The notes: generated by a model not told the origin, from the letters alone. A DNA stretch of 64,000 bases from Odontocerum albicorne (GCA_949825065.1 OX463859.1:24941847-25005846), one strand, 5' to 3'; shown: positions 32,505-42,869, counted from the first letter of the stretch. Translations and numbers: made by a program.

Positions 32505-33458
32505 CTAGGCGTATCCAGAAAATAAGTGTACTGAGGCTCTCACGACCGGATGGATTTTATTTTCGACATGTTGGCTACACTTCCGTGTAGCCTGACCCTT
32601 CCCCTCCGCAACGAGACCGGTTCGAGGTCAGTACGTTGAGAAGTGTCGACGCAACAACACGTTTCGTGAAAAATGTCAATCCAATCTCCCGCCAAGTGCG
32701 AAATAAATAATGCCGGGCAAGAGTTTTTGAGGCGCTGCAAACTCCATAGAGATGAATTTCTCCGCTCCATTGTTACTGGAGATGAAACTTGGGTTGCACA
32801 CTACACGCCTGAAACCAAAAGGCGGTCTCAACAGTGGCGTCACACCTCTTCACCCTCCGCCAAAAAGTTCAAAACCACAATTTCAGCCAAGAAAATCATG
32901 GCATACGTGTTTTGGGACTGTCAAGGCATAATTTTAGTTGAATATATGCCTCAAGGGGAGAACATCAACTCTGCAAGATGCTGTGAGACCCTAAAAAAAA
33001 TGCGGAGGGCGATTCAGAACAAGAGGAGAGGCATGCTGACAAAGGGAGCCTGCCTGCTGCACGACAATGCCAGACCACACACGGCCAACGCCACGAAGGA
33101 ACTGCTCGCCTCGTTTAAATGGGATGTCCTGAACCATCCCGCGCATTCTCCTGACCTAGCACCTTCAGATTACTATCTCTTTACCTCCCTGAAGCTGCAC
33201 ATGGGTGGAAAAAGGTTTTCAACGGACGAGGAGGTAAAGGAGGAGGTGGAGAAGTGGACGGAGGGGTTGGCGGGAAACTACTTCGAGGAAGGCATCAAAA
33301 AGTTGATACCCCGCTTCACCACCTGCATTGAGAGGAATGGCAACTATGTCGAAAAATAGCTTACATATGTACTACGGTAACCACGTAATTTTTTTGTTTA
33401 AATAAAAAAAATTGTAACCTACAAAAATTCAGTACACTTACTTTCTGGATATGCCTCG
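32505..33458 (+). mobile_element. Mariner element M2, 954 bp, internally deleted
   Basis: The element is flanked by TA (32,503-32,504 and 33,459-33,460). Its 30-bp terminal inverted repeats differ at three positions: the left starts CTAGGCGTATCCAGAAAATA and the right, reversed, CGAGGCATATCCAGAAAGTA. It is about 350-400 bp shorter than a standard mariner because the middle of the N-terminal coding half is missing. Both ends are intact, so it remains a plausible substrate for a related transposase. Confidence 0.93.
32673..33359 (+). CDS. Truncated mariner transposase, open frame with intact DD34D core
   Basis: The 228-codon frame is uninterrupted. It starts with a normal-looking mariner N-terminus (MSIQSPAKCEI), then passes directly into QEFLRRCKLHRDEFLRSIVT, the segment just before the catalytic domain. 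The helix-turn-helix DNA-binding region (about 120-130 residues in related proteins) is therefore absent. The catalytic residues are all present: TGDETW, LLHDNARPH and HSPDLAPSDYYLF, with exactly 34 residues between the second and third Asp. The C-terminus runs to a normal NGNYVEK-stop. It resembles the group often annotated as SETMAR-like or irritans-type mariner. It could be an inert relic with a lucky in-frame deletion, or a small nuclease-domain protein. Expression cannot be judged from sequence. Confidence 0.85.
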   Translation: MSIQSPAKCEINNAGQEFLRRCKLHRDEFLRSIVTGDETWVAHYTPETKRRSQQWRHTSSPSAKKFKTTISAKKIMAYVFWDCQGIILVEYMPQGENINSARCCETLKKMRRAIQNKRRGMLTKGACLLHDNARPHTANATKELLASFKWDVLNHPAHSPDLAPSDYYLFTSLKLHMGGKRFSTDEEVKEEVEKWTEGLAGNYFEEGIKKLIPRFTTCIERNGNYVEK

Positions 33459-33460
33459 TA

Positions 33461-33746
33461 CATTCTCGTAATTAGGTATAACAACTTACCAAGTTAATTA
33501 TAATTTATGACAAAGCAATTTAATGTCTATAATTGTCAAAATCGGTTAAAAGCATCAATAATTTTTTTCATGTAAATATCACTTCGTTCCAAAAGTTGGA
33601 GCGTGTATTGTCAGATACCAGATTATATGGTAAAAGTGAACTTTAAAATAAAATACAGAAACTTGTTAAACTTTGAAGATATCATTTAAGTTGCTCTGAC
33701 ATCAAAATGTTCTGATGTAACTTAAGTATATTTCCTGTCAGGACAA
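33461..33746. other. Spacer, nothing recognised
   Basis: It contains TTCCAAAAGTTGGAGCGTGT (33,591-33,610), resembling the MITE end at 34,290-34,340 in reverse. The MITE boundary could be wider than stated. Confidence 0.45.
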
Positions 33747-33775
33747 GTAAGAGCGTATATTATGGGCAGATACCA

Positions 33776-33783
33776 CGTCCTTT
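33776..33783. repeat. SINE target-site duplication CGTCCTTT, left copy
   Basis: CGTCCTTT at 33,776-33,783 recurs at 33,967-33,974, immediately outside the SINE, within the left arm of the MITE. Confidence 0.75.
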
Positions 33784-33905
33784 TTTTTTAACCTGGCGAG
33801 TTTATTGCCATGTGGCAATCTTTTCCAACCAACCAGAAAGCTGTTTTTATAGGCCCTAAGTGTTAACCAGACTGGAATCCTATTAAAAAAATCTGGGTTC
33901 CAGCG

Positions 33906-33916
33906 GGGATCGAACC
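33906..33916 (-). promoter_or_regulatory. RNA polymerase III B box of the SINE
   Basis: GGTTCGATCCC on the minus strand fits the consensus GGTTCGANNCC exactly. Confidence 0.8.
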
Positions 33917-33947
33917 CGCAACCTCCGGATCGGCAGACAAGTGTCTT

Positions 33948-33959
33948 ACCACCAGGCCA
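33948..33959 (-). promoter_or_regulatory. RNA polymerase III A box of the SINE
   Basis: TGGCCTGGTGGT on the minus strand fits the tRNA A box (TGGCNNAGTGG) with one mismatch, at the usual distance upstream of the B box. Confidence 0.7.
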
Positions 33960-34339
33960 CGGAAGTCGTCCTTTGCATGGTCAGGTAATGTTACAGTTAA
34001 ACTTCGACACCTTAACCCTCAGTTGTATGTAAACAAGAGCCGGGTGAAAATGTGTTATTTCTGAAATGTTAAAAATTTAATATTGCACGGTTATGCTGAT
34101 GTCGTTTAATTTCTACCCAATTTTTTCCATTTTTTGAAATAAACTTGATAAGCGCGTGATATTCAATTTTTAACATTTCAAAATACAACGAAACAACACG
34201 TCTTTTATCGGATCTCTTTAATATAATAGTTAAAGTTTTAAATTTGAACTGTAACATCACCTGACCATGCAATGGGCGTGATATCTGTCTATACACGCTC
34301 TTATGTGATCAAACCAATAACTTTTTTGGAACTTGGTAT

Positions 34340-34410
34340 GTCTTCAATAAGATACAAGAGATACTTTGTTTACTGGGTACACGACAAATGACCGACCAAA
34401 AACCATGATC
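34340..34410. repeat. Dispersed repeat family X, short fragment
   Basis: It contains AAGATACAAGAGATACTTTG, TTTACTGGGTACACGACAAA, matching the central part of 23,921-24,170 and 1,845-2,102. Confidence 0.5.
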
Positions 34411-34613
34411 TATATAATTTTAGAATATCTGCTTTACCTTCCTTGTTTTTCTTCTTATATTTCTCGTACGTATACTTATTATTGGTACTTGTCAACTAAA
34501 TAAATTCAATAAATAAATTTAATTTTGTACATTAGTTAACAAGTAAGTAAAACGAACAAATTTATTTTGCTATCGATTAAAATATACAGTAGGAATATCC
34601 TACATGCGGGGAA
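34411..34613. other. Spacer, nothing recognised
   Basis: AT-rich spacer. Confidence 0.5.
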
Positions 34614-35002
34614 GAAAAAAATATCTAACATATTTGCCTTAAATATGTTGATATTAGTATTAAATCTATTCATTTCATCAATATTCCCCGATCGATACTA
34701 AATGCATTTTTGTAAAAAAAGCTGATACATGAAATAAATTTAACATAAATTATTCATATTCAAGTGCTTTCTCTCTCGTTGAATAGAAATAAAGCACTGA
34801 TTTTTAATAGAAAAAAATATCAAACAAATTTGCCTTCAATATGTTGATATCAGTATTAAATGTATTCATTTCATCAATATTCCCCAATAGATACTAAACG
34901 CATTTTTGTAAGAAAAGCTGATACAAGAAATAAATTTAACATAAATTATTCACACTCAAGTGCTTTCTCTCTCGTTGAATAGGAATAGAGTACGGATTTT
35001 TG
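34614..35002. repeat. ~195-bp tandem duplication
   Basis: AAAAAATATC(T)AAACA, TTTGCCTT, AATATGTTGATAT, CATTTCATCAATATTCCCC and CAAGTGCTTTCTCTCTCGTT recur in order, at 34,614-34,807 and 34,808-35,002. Identity is roughly 90 percent by eye. Confidence 0.9.
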
Positions 35003-35436
35003 CACATTTTTGTCCACTCACAAATAATAACTAAGAAGTCTTTCAAAATTTGATATTCTTTGCTCTGAAGATGTTTTTGTATTGGGACCATTATTTCAGC
35101 ACACAAAGGGTGTGTGATCAACATGTAACAAAAACCATGGCCTGAATTTGGGTTTAATTTACACACAATTTAAGATTGTTAATTCTCTTAACTGTGACCA
35201 TTATGTTTTTGTCTTGATTTATGTCACTGTAAAGCTCTTGAGAGAGATAAGTTATATGACCCGATGACCGATTTTTTTGACAAAATAAGTTTATCACTTT
35301 TTCTTTCTTAAGTTTTTTGAGATCAATTCTGATTTTGAAGATCTCTTTCTTTTTATCGAGTGATGAGAAACTTCATTAAATGTTTCAAATATATTTTTGT
35401 AACAAAGTAAATAAAACACTATTATTTTTATTTTGT
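35003..35436. other. AT-rich, nothing recognised
   Basis: No supported feature. Confidence 0.55.
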
Positions 35437-35437
35437 A

Positions 35438-36110
35438 CTAGCTGTACCCGGCCACGCGTTGTTGTGGCTCAGTCTGGTTAAATGGAAAAGAAAGAAAAGA
35501 GAAAACACACGTTTCAATTATGTTTAATTTCACAATGCTTGTGGGTATACAATATTTTTGATGTCTTCCAGCCACTCTCAGTCTGTCGCGTTTATCGCCG
35601 TGCTCGCGAGTGATCGCGTCACTCCAAGAGGTCAATTCACGATATGATTTGAATTCAAATGAAAGATCGATTGCACTGAAAAAGAAGAAATAAAATTAAA
35701 ACAAAAACATATAAAATTGCAAAACATTTAAAATGGAACTGAATAATATTGTTAAGTTCGTAGACGTCTTTGTTCTTGGCGGCAAGAATAGCTCGTTCAC
35801 TCAGCCAATCGTGATTATTATAATTGATTTAAATATTGGGAAATACTTTTTCAACCAATTCTTCTTTTGACATCACTAATTTGCAGATGTTATGAGACAA
35901 TGAATTTCGTCCTGAGGTCATATCAACCGGCACCTTTCTGTTTCCAATTTCCAGCAATTGATGTGAGAATATCTCAGCTGATCGATCGTTTTGCAGCTGG
36001 ACACGCATATTTGTAGTTAATTTCAACGTCTTTACATGTCGCCACAAAGTAGAGTATTTCAGGCAATATATAAAATTACGAAACATAAAAGAAACTAATT
36101 AAATGTTTAG
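35438..36110 (-). mobile_element. Helitron 3' end with Pif1-like helicase remnant
   Basis: On the minus strand the segment ends CAACGCGTGGCCGGGTACAG-CTAG followed by T. This is the CTRR terminus typical of Helitrons, preceded by a GC-rich short inverted region. Upstream lies the C-terminus of the Helitron helicase. Helitrons move by a rolling-circle mechanism and make no target duplication. The Rep nuclease domain and the 5' TC end are not in the window, so this is a 5'-truncated copy. Confidence 0.8.
35738..36086 (-). pseudogene. Helitron Pif1-type helicase C-terminal fragment
   Basis: The frame from 36,086 reads CLKYSTLWRHVKTLKLTTNM, RVQLQNDRSAEIFSHQLLEI, GNRKVPVD and ICKLVMSKEELVEKVFPNI, where a TAA interrupts it (35,829). 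It then continues in the same frame as NYNNHDWLSERAILAAKNKD, VYELN to about 35,738. The L-TTNMRV and LSERAILA-KN motifs are hallmarks of Helitron/Pif1 helicases. Walker A and B motifs would lie further upstream and are absent. It is a broken gene. Confidence 0.85.
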
Positions 36111-36654
36111 GGAAGACGAAGATCGGTAGAGAACTTTCGGAGATTAGTAGGAACGACTATACGAACATTTACATTTTTATTTATATAGATTCTCCACTGT
36201 TTTATTTGAGTTCGCTACTGGTTTCGAAAACCTCTGTCTTCCTCACAAGATGAAGATGAACTGGTGGTAAATAAAATTTAATTGATAAATATAATACAAA
36301 ATAAAAAATAACCATTTTATTTATTTTATAAAAAAAATATAAATCTGACACCTAGTGAAACAAATGTTTTTTCTAAGACAATAGAAATATTTTTTAGTGC
36401 TTATTGGTAAAAAAAGAGAAAGATTAATTGTCAGTTAGAGGAAGAAGTGCGAAAGTGGAGTCATACAAGTGGTATTTGAATAGAAAACCGGTCAAGGAGA
36501 GGACGATTACTGAAATTAACTTGTTTATTTATAATATTGTGAACTAAGTCATATTGTTTTAATAGAATATATCATATAAGGATAACACATCGAAAAAGGA
36601 AGTTAAGTATCTTACTGGAGAACCGTTAATCAGTAAATCAGAGATAAAAATTTC
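36111..36654. other. AT-rich; one short DEV-type echo
   Basis: At 36,205-36,262 TACTGGTTTCGAAAACCTCT, then TCCTCACAAGATGAAGATGA, resembles the CCGGTTTCAAGG...CATCATC core of repeat family D. Nothing else was recognised. Confidence 0.4.
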
Positions 36655-36805
36655 ACGACGAACTCCGTATCCTGGATGATAACACGTATGTTCTTCAATC
36701 TGGGGGTTGCGAGTTCGATTTCCGTTGCCACTGAGATTTTTGAAAAATAAATCCATTTAACTTTTCACTTAAGACTTGGTTAATATATTGGAGGAGATTG
36801 CCACA
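36655..36805 (+). mobile_element. SINE family A, degenerate copy
   Basis: The head reads CTCCGTATCCTGGATGATAA, then GGGGGTTGCGAGTTCGATTT CC. A body with TTTTCACTTAAGACTTGG follows, and the tail GGAGGAGATTGCCACAC ends abruptly. Confidence 0.7.
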
Positions 36806-38479
36806 CACCCGCTGGGTGTAATGTATGTGACGAATATGTAAAACAATACAAACTTAACGAATAATAATTTGGTGCAGGTAGCAGCGAATCTGAAACAGAA
36901 CTGTAAGGAGATTTTTATGAGGGGAAAAAGAGCTGAATATAAATATGTGAGTAGACGCAAAATATAATCAGATTAGAGGAACATTGCAGGACAGAATGGA
37001 AAGAAAAATAAGCAGCGTTTGTCTCACACCAAAAAAAAAACACCTGATAATAAGATGATGCGAGATAAACGCAGTATCACTGATTTTGACTTTGTGTCCA
37101 TGATGTCTGCTACTTGATGCATTTTATTGAAAGATATGCTAGAAAGGAAACTAATCAATTCTTTTACATAGCAAAGTACAGAAGTCTATATTCGTATGAT
37201 ACTCTTCAACACATCCGAATTAGTGATTCAGACAAATTAAACAGCGGGGCTGGAAGACAAAATTGTCTTCAGTCCAAGCCATCGAGCCTTCAGGCTTAGG
37301 ACCCCTAGAGTAACCACAGAACTCGCACACTCATTGACAATTCTGCCTTTGTTTGTAAAGAAGCACCAGCACTAGCACAGATGTAGCACTTATAAGAATC
37401 GTAACTAAAAGATGTATTTATACATTGGATCTTTTTTTCTTTCGAACTTGAAACTCCTGGTCACGAAGGTCGTTAAAATAGGTGAGTTTTGAAAAAAAAA
37501 TTCAAATAACATAAAATAATTCAGCATGAACAAACAAACAATCACATAAATCATCCGTTAATTTAAAAGAAACTGAAAACGGGGTAAAATACTACCACAA
37601 AATGAGTATTGCAAGTCAATTTGTTTATGCACCGTATTAAGTTGTGATGTAAGCTAAAAAGTGCGATCATGTAATGCATATAAATGCTTAATTTAGCTGA
37701 GACGATCATTTGTTATTTTCATTAATTTCTCTCATTTTGATTTTATATAACTCATCAATTATTTCTTTTAATATTTCACGTAAACCAAAAGTAATTTTAT
37801 ATATCGTAAATGACGCAGAAATTTTAAACTTGTCTCCAACAAATTTGAAATCGTTATACCAACCAAAATGATTATTTTTTCTACCTTATAAATCCAAACA
37901 AAAAGTTTGACATGTAAATTATTATTTCACGACAAAAGATTCTCCTGAAATGGGAGAAAAAAAGAAGACTGAGCCGCCTGGTCACGATATTGAAGATTCA
38001 TGGGCTGAAACTCAAACTGAAATCATTATGAAGTTTCCTGAATTCATGAATAACTTTCCCATCAATTTCTTCAGTCGTTAGAGGTCTTTATACCATATAC
38101 AGCTACTTGTATTACCGATAGAGGGTGTTCTAAATGAGATTTTGAGATAAGGGTCTCATCAGATTGTCAACTCATATTTCAAAAGTCCGGAACTATTTCA
38201 AAAGCACGGTTTCATGTTCCTTATACTTCCACGCGTTATTTTTTTCCCTTGTCAAGTGGCTGCAACAAATTATTTATACAACTCTTACGTAATAAGATGT
38301 ACATATTGTGTAGTCAACGTGAACATTATATGGACTTTGAATAATGACAAGAGTAAAGGGAATAAGGTATTCTTACCAGGATGACTTGATTAAGTTTTAT
38401 AAATTTACTTTATTATTTATTGTATTACGAGTAGGTTCACTTTTAACATTTTTTTTTGTAAAACACTGATTTTTAGTCA
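36806..38479. other. AT-rich, nothing firm recognised
   Basis: CTCCTGGTCACGAAGGTCGT at 37,455-37,474 resembles a minus-strand SINE A head of only about 20 bp. A 61-codon frame (37,114-37,299) has no recognisable domain. Confidence 0.5.
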
Positions 38480-38715
38480 GTAATATAACATGTTTCATTC
38501 CTGATTTTTCTTTTCTCTACACCATCCTTTCATTTTCCTTTGATTGATAATGCCTTACTTTTACTTTAATATGTTTATGTCCATAAATTTCATATGTAAA
38601 TATGAATAATCTTTTAAAGATTTTTAGCGACCATGTAACTTGCTTTATTTATTTTTGTCTGTTTGGTTGAAAGAGATTGCCACCTGGCAATAAATCCTCC
38701 AGATTGTATATACAA
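38480..38715 (+). repeat. Element B copy 1 (non-tRNA, shares the SINE A tail)
   Basis: It holds TTTCATTCCTGATTTTTCTT, TTTGATTGATAATGCC, CGACCATGTAACTTGCTTTA, then TGGTTGAAAGAGATTGCCAC CTGGCAATAA. The same order is found at 42,445 and 43,480. The last ~60 bp equal the SINE A tail, while the 5' part has no tRNA-like head. It may be the 3' end of a partner LINE. Confidence 0.7.
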
Positions 38716-38827
38716 TTAATTGTTAAATAAATAAATTTAGAGTTATTGTTAAATTCAGTTGGCTGTTGGTTTTTTTAATATTGTTTTTAAAAAAGGTCAG
38801 TTGACCAATAAAATAAAATAACATTGA

Positions 38828-38945
38828 ACTCGGTATTCTCCGTGGTCTTGTTTGTGAAACGCTTGACTTTTGCCCGGAGGGCTTGGGTTCGATTTCCGAT
38901 GTTACCAAAAGAAAGTTTCACAGCGTGGTCAAATAGTTCATCTGG
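38828..38945 (+). mobile_element. SINE family A head fragment
   Basis: CTCCGTGGTCTTGTTTGTGA and TTGGGTTCGATTTCC mark the tRNA-like head. The body is short and the tail is not seen. Confidence 0.6.
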
Positions 38946-40005
38946 TTATAATATTCACACTGCGTTAACGTGTGTGATTATTGTTGATTCTTAACATGCG
39001 TTATAATTTTCAACACGTATGACGACAAATCGTGAGCTCTAAACCTACTCCAGTGGTTCTTAATATTAAGGCTCGATTAAAGTAGAAATCTTTCTAAAAT
39101 TTGGTTAAAGTTTTGTGAAAATATTTCTTTGATGTTTTAAATATAACTTTCTTACAATTATTAATTAATACGGTTTTAGATCAGCTTAAAAAAATTGTTT
39201 ACCAGTTTGTTTACAATTGTACAAATTTTAATTATTTTGCTAGGAATGTTCTTGTTTTATTTTAACGAAGCCTCACAGGCATATGATATATTGGAAATAA
39301 ATAAACAATTCCAAAACCACTGTTAATATTTTTCATCAATATTTATTAATAACGAAGTGATTTGAAAAGAAATCCGTATTAGCCTTGAACTTAAATAAAA
39401 TGACTAAAATATAAGGTTTTTTTTTGAAATTTCAATTTAAAACATTGGTTCTCACAGTCCCTCATTTTAAACGTTTTTTGGGCTCACATAATCCATTATA
39501 TCTAAATAGATACGAGTATTAGTTTTGATTTGCCATTTAATTAACATTTTTTTCAGAAAAAATACCTTTGGCAATAAAACAACCTGTATATAAGCGCTGA
39601 AAATGATTAAGCGGTTTTAATAAAATCTATTGTAAAGTTTTAAATGTACGAAACTTGGAAGTTTGATAATTTCATGAATGACAAAATACCGCCTGTCTCG
39701 GGAGCTTCAACCCTTGCAAAGGGAAAGGGGTGTAAAGTCTTTTTGTGTTTTTGTATATAAATTAAAAATCTGCATTAAGTAAGGAGTGATATTAAAATTA
39801 TTTGATAAGCTTTTGAAGACAACTCATTTTAGGAGTTTTTTTCTTCAACTTTGCTAGTTTTCTGTGGCAGTTATTTCAAGGAAGAACTAACTATTATTAT
39901 TAAGACTCTTCCATAGCGCATGCGCATGGATATATAATATTAAATATTACTGTCATTCTATTTCAGGGAAATCTGGTTGACACGTTTTCTCCTTGCATGT
40001 AAACT
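38946..40005. other. AT-rich, nothing firm recognised
   Basis: CAGTGGTTCTTAA (39,051) and CCAAAACCACTG (39,314) look like hAT-type ends, but no target duplication supports this. Confidence 0.45.
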
Positions 40006-40110
40006 AGGCATGTCCAACCCACAGCCCGCCAGTGTGTTTTGTGTGGCCCGTGAGCCGGTTTTTTTTTAATAATAAACCATGAAATAAATAACAATCAAAC
40101 GTAGTTATTT
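40006..40110. repeat. Possible hAT-type transposon end
   Basis: TAGGCATGTCCAACCCACAG and CCCGCCAGTG, then GTGGCCCGTGAGCCGG, recall hAT/Charlie-like termini (CAGGCATGTCCAACC...GGCCCGCGG). The opposite end was not found, so this is a weak call. Confidence 0.35.
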
Positions 40111-40799
40111 AATAAAAGTGACACACTCTAGATTTTCAGCATACGAAAATCATACGGAAGATTTATTTTATTTTTTAGCAATGTACAGTATTTTATCGAC
40201 TATTTAAAAAGGTTACAACAGTAATATTTAAATTATAATTTTGAGTGCCCATTAATTTAAATGTAACTTGTCTTAAAAATTATAAACATTTACATGAACC
40301 ATAAACAAAAAAAAATTTTAAGCAGTACGTTCATGAGTACTACCTACTTACTATACATAAAATAAAAACTTAGGACCGGTCAAGGTTCAGGTAATCAAAA
40401 GTCCTAACATGCAAAAAGAAAGAAAATATTAATCTCAGAAAATAATACTAAAAATATGCAAACGTACTATAAATTAATTAAATCTTTAATTCATATGTGA
40501 TAGCCCTAGTTGGCTTTCTTTTATTTATACTGGTGTGATACTTGTGTAAAGACAAGGAACCTGAAAAATATAATAAAAGGGTATACTTTTTGAAATTATC
40601 TTATTTTCCATGTTTCTCATATGAATCATGCGAAACTTTTAGTAATTTATATTATATGTAATTTTGGTTATTGCTTTGTTTTTTGCTAGCAACAAGTTTA
40701 AGATTATTTTAGGACAAACTTTTGAGTTTAGACTGAAAAACATTTCTTCTTATTGACATTTTACCTTAATGAGAGGGTGGCGTGTAAATTTATCTAAAT
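40111..40799. other. AT-rich, nothing recognised
   Basis: No supported feature. Confidence 0.55.
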
Positions 40800-40980
40800 T
40801 TATGATTACATAGGAATACTATACACACACACTTCACGACATCTAAAGCCGAATATGTGACTATGACATATCAAAATATCTATCAAGATTTCTTTGTAGT
40901 TCGTCTTCCCGTGGTAAAGTTTCTGCGGTTTCCTTACCAAATATGTTTTTTTATTATATGCTGATGCGGGAGGTACCTAA
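40800..40980. repeat. LINE 3'-region repeat, copy 2
   Basis: TTCTTTGTAGTTCGTCTTCC and TTTCTGCGGTTTCCTTACCA match 31,715-31,770 in order and spacing. Confidence 0.55.
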
Positions 40981-41193
40981 TACAATGACCATAGCATCTA
41001 CCTTCTTAAATATATTTATTTTGTAATATTTTTAATCTGTCAATAATAGTGCATCCCCGCATTGGAGCGCTATTGAGAAGATTTCACTCTCTAAACAGCG
41101 CTGTATAAATTGTAATTTTATTATGATTATCAGTACCTTAAACTTTTTGTTAAACAATATTTTTTCTCATAACTTACTCCGTCTTAAACCCTA

Positions 41194-41372
41194 AGGCCTC
41201 GGCCACACAGGTAGGAGCCTCGCTTGGTGCTTAGAGCTACGCTACTGGTGACTATAATAGTCACGTAGCGTGTCGCGAAGCGTTCAGTGTGTTGGTTTAC
41301 TAGGACATATCACCTAGCTCGCAGCGTAGCTCTAAGCACCAAGCGAGGCTCCTATCTGTGTGGCCGAGCCCT
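41194..41372. mobile_element. 179-bp MITE with ~50-bp inverted repeats
   Basis: The left arm reads AGGCCTCGGCCACACAGGTA, GGAGCCTCGCTTGGTGCTTA, GAGCTACGCT. The right arm, reversed, is AGGGCTCGGCCACACAGATA followed by the same 30 bases. That gives about two mismatches in 50 bp. TA flanks both sides (41,192-41,193 and 41,373-41,374), suggesting a Tc1/mariner-type TA duplication, although TTAA lies close by on both sides. The GC-rich ends stand out from the AT-rich surroundings. It is non-coding and looks young. Confidence 0.88.
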
Positions 41373-41444
41373 TAAATTTTATTTGTATAAAGCTCTCACC
41401 TATCACTAGAAACAAGATTGTTCAATAATATTCTAGTTGGTTGA

Positions 41445-41495
41445 AAGAGATGACACTTTCAAAATAAACCTACCGAATAAATTGCACAATGTGTT
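41445..41495 (+). repeat. SINE A / element B tail fragment
   Basis: TAGTTGGTTGAAAGAGATGA CAC with AATAAACCTACC matches the common tail; the head is missing. Confidence 0.5.
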
Positions 41496-41524
41496 TTTAA
41501 AAAAAAATAAACATATTCATGTAA

Positions 41525-41612
41525 TGCGCCATCTTTTGTGCATTCCTGTGTATAATTTCATGTATTTACAATCCTTTGTGCATTCCTGTGTATAATTTCA
41601 TGTATTTACAAA
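41525..41612. repeat. 41-bp tandem duplication
   Basis: CTTTTGTGCATTCCTGTGTA TAATTTCATGTATTTACA is repeated directly with one base change. Confidence 0.9.
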
Positions 41613-42444
41613 ACTTGGAAAATTAATATAAATAATTAATATTTATTTTTATAATGTATGTTGGCAGGAGTCTATGACTTAAATTGAATCAGATAATTAA
41701 AGATAAACATTAAGATGAAAATACAGTGTCCTTTAGCAAACATGCATTCATGTTTAATGTATTGCTCTCAATGATATTTTCAAAAACCCAAAAAAAGCTT
41801 TTTTTACATTTTCTATTAAAATCGAACAACTAGACTTTTTGATTATTACTAATGTGCTTTTTACTCAAGATATATTTGGATTTCTTTCTAGTACTTATAC
41901 AAAAAGATTTCATAAAAAATCCAGGTCGATTCTTTCGTTTTACATTGCTGAACGCTGTTAGACGTCATATTGTAACGGCGTCAGCATTTCTCCTCTACCA
42001 AGGAAAGAAACACAATATCGTTCTCGGGAGATGAATATTTAAATGGGACCACAAAGCCCGGACTTGGAAATATCATGAGAAAGATTAAAAAGAGAATATT
42101 TTTAAAATATTAGATGGGTAAAATATTAAAAAAGAATCAGCCTTGGAATGAAAAGAGAAAAAATATGCCTAATGCTTACAACGCAACAAATTCAAATATT
42201 GTCCGTTTTCTATGATATCCTTAACTGTCCCGTAACCCGCTCTTATTTTGCTGAAAACATTTAACGTCTTCCGATCATGTGCTTGCGTAACGCTCAAATA
42301 TTGTTTATTTACTTTCCCAGTTCACCGCTCTTTTTTACGTCATAGTTTACCGTGACTCTGGAACTAGTTACAAATTAATGTTAAACTCGCTCGATCATTG
42401 GTATGTTTTAAAAATCAATTGAAAAAATAATTTATTTCAAGTCG
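41613..42444. other. AT-rich, nothing recognised
   Basis: No supported feature. Confidence 0.55.
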
Positions 42445-42690
42445 GTAATATAACCTGTTTCATTCTTAATTTTTCTTTCCTCTCCATCTTTCTTTCTTTT
42501 TCCTTTGATTATTGATATCTCACTTTTACTTTTAATATGTATATAATTCATGAATTTTGTACACGTGAATAATTATTTGACTTTTTTTCGACCATGTAAC
42601 TTTCTTTATTTAATTTCATCTAGTTGAAATTACTGGAGAGATAGCAGCCTGGTAATAATCCCATTCGGTTGTTTTAACAATAAAGGGTTA
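42445..42690 (+). repeat. Element B copy 2
   Basis: It has GTTTCATTCTTAATTTTTCT, TTGATTATTGATATCTCACT, CGACCATGTAACTTTCTTTA and a decayed tail (AGAGATAGCAGCCTGGTAAT). Confidence 0.65.
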
Positions 42691-42869
42691 GATAAGTTAA
42701 GTAATAAATCAATAAACGCATTTATGACAATATTTTTTTCAAAAAACGCATTTATGATATCGTTGATGGAAATAAAAAAATAAGATTTTTCAAGAGTACA
42801 AATGATTTTTTTGATCATTCCACAATAATTAATACGCTTAGAATTGCAAAACTGAATATGAAGGAAAAC

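Larger units (their letters stand above)
33784..33966 (-). mobile_element. SINE family A, best-preserved copy, 183 bp, nested in the MITE
   Basis: On the minus strand it runs from CTTCCGTGGCCTGGTGGTAA through the B box, CCAGTCTGGTTAACACTTAG and GGAAAAGATTGCCACATGGC to AATAAACTCGCCAGGTT plus an A run. An 8-bp target duplication flanks it. The palindromic TTGCCACRTGGCAA motif is present. It is the clearest dated event here: SINE after MITE. Confidence 0.9.
33747..34310. mobile_element. MITE with long inverted repeats, interrupted by a SINE
   Basis: The left arm reads AAGAGCGTATATTATGGGCA, GATACCACGTCC, then (after the SINE) TTTGCATGGTCAGGTAATGT and TACAGTT. The right end, reversed, reads AAGAGCGTGTATAGACAGAT, ATCACGCCCATTGCATGG and TCAGGTGATGTTACAGTT. 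Subtracting the SINE leaves a palindromic-ended element of about 370 bp. A diverged relative lies at 24,545-24,960. No transposase is encoded and the superfamily is unknown. Confidence 0.75.

Noticed and set aside
39051..39325. hAT MITE between CAGTGGTTCT and AAAACCACTG
   Set aside because: The ends match only over about 8-10 bp and no 8-bp target duplication is present.
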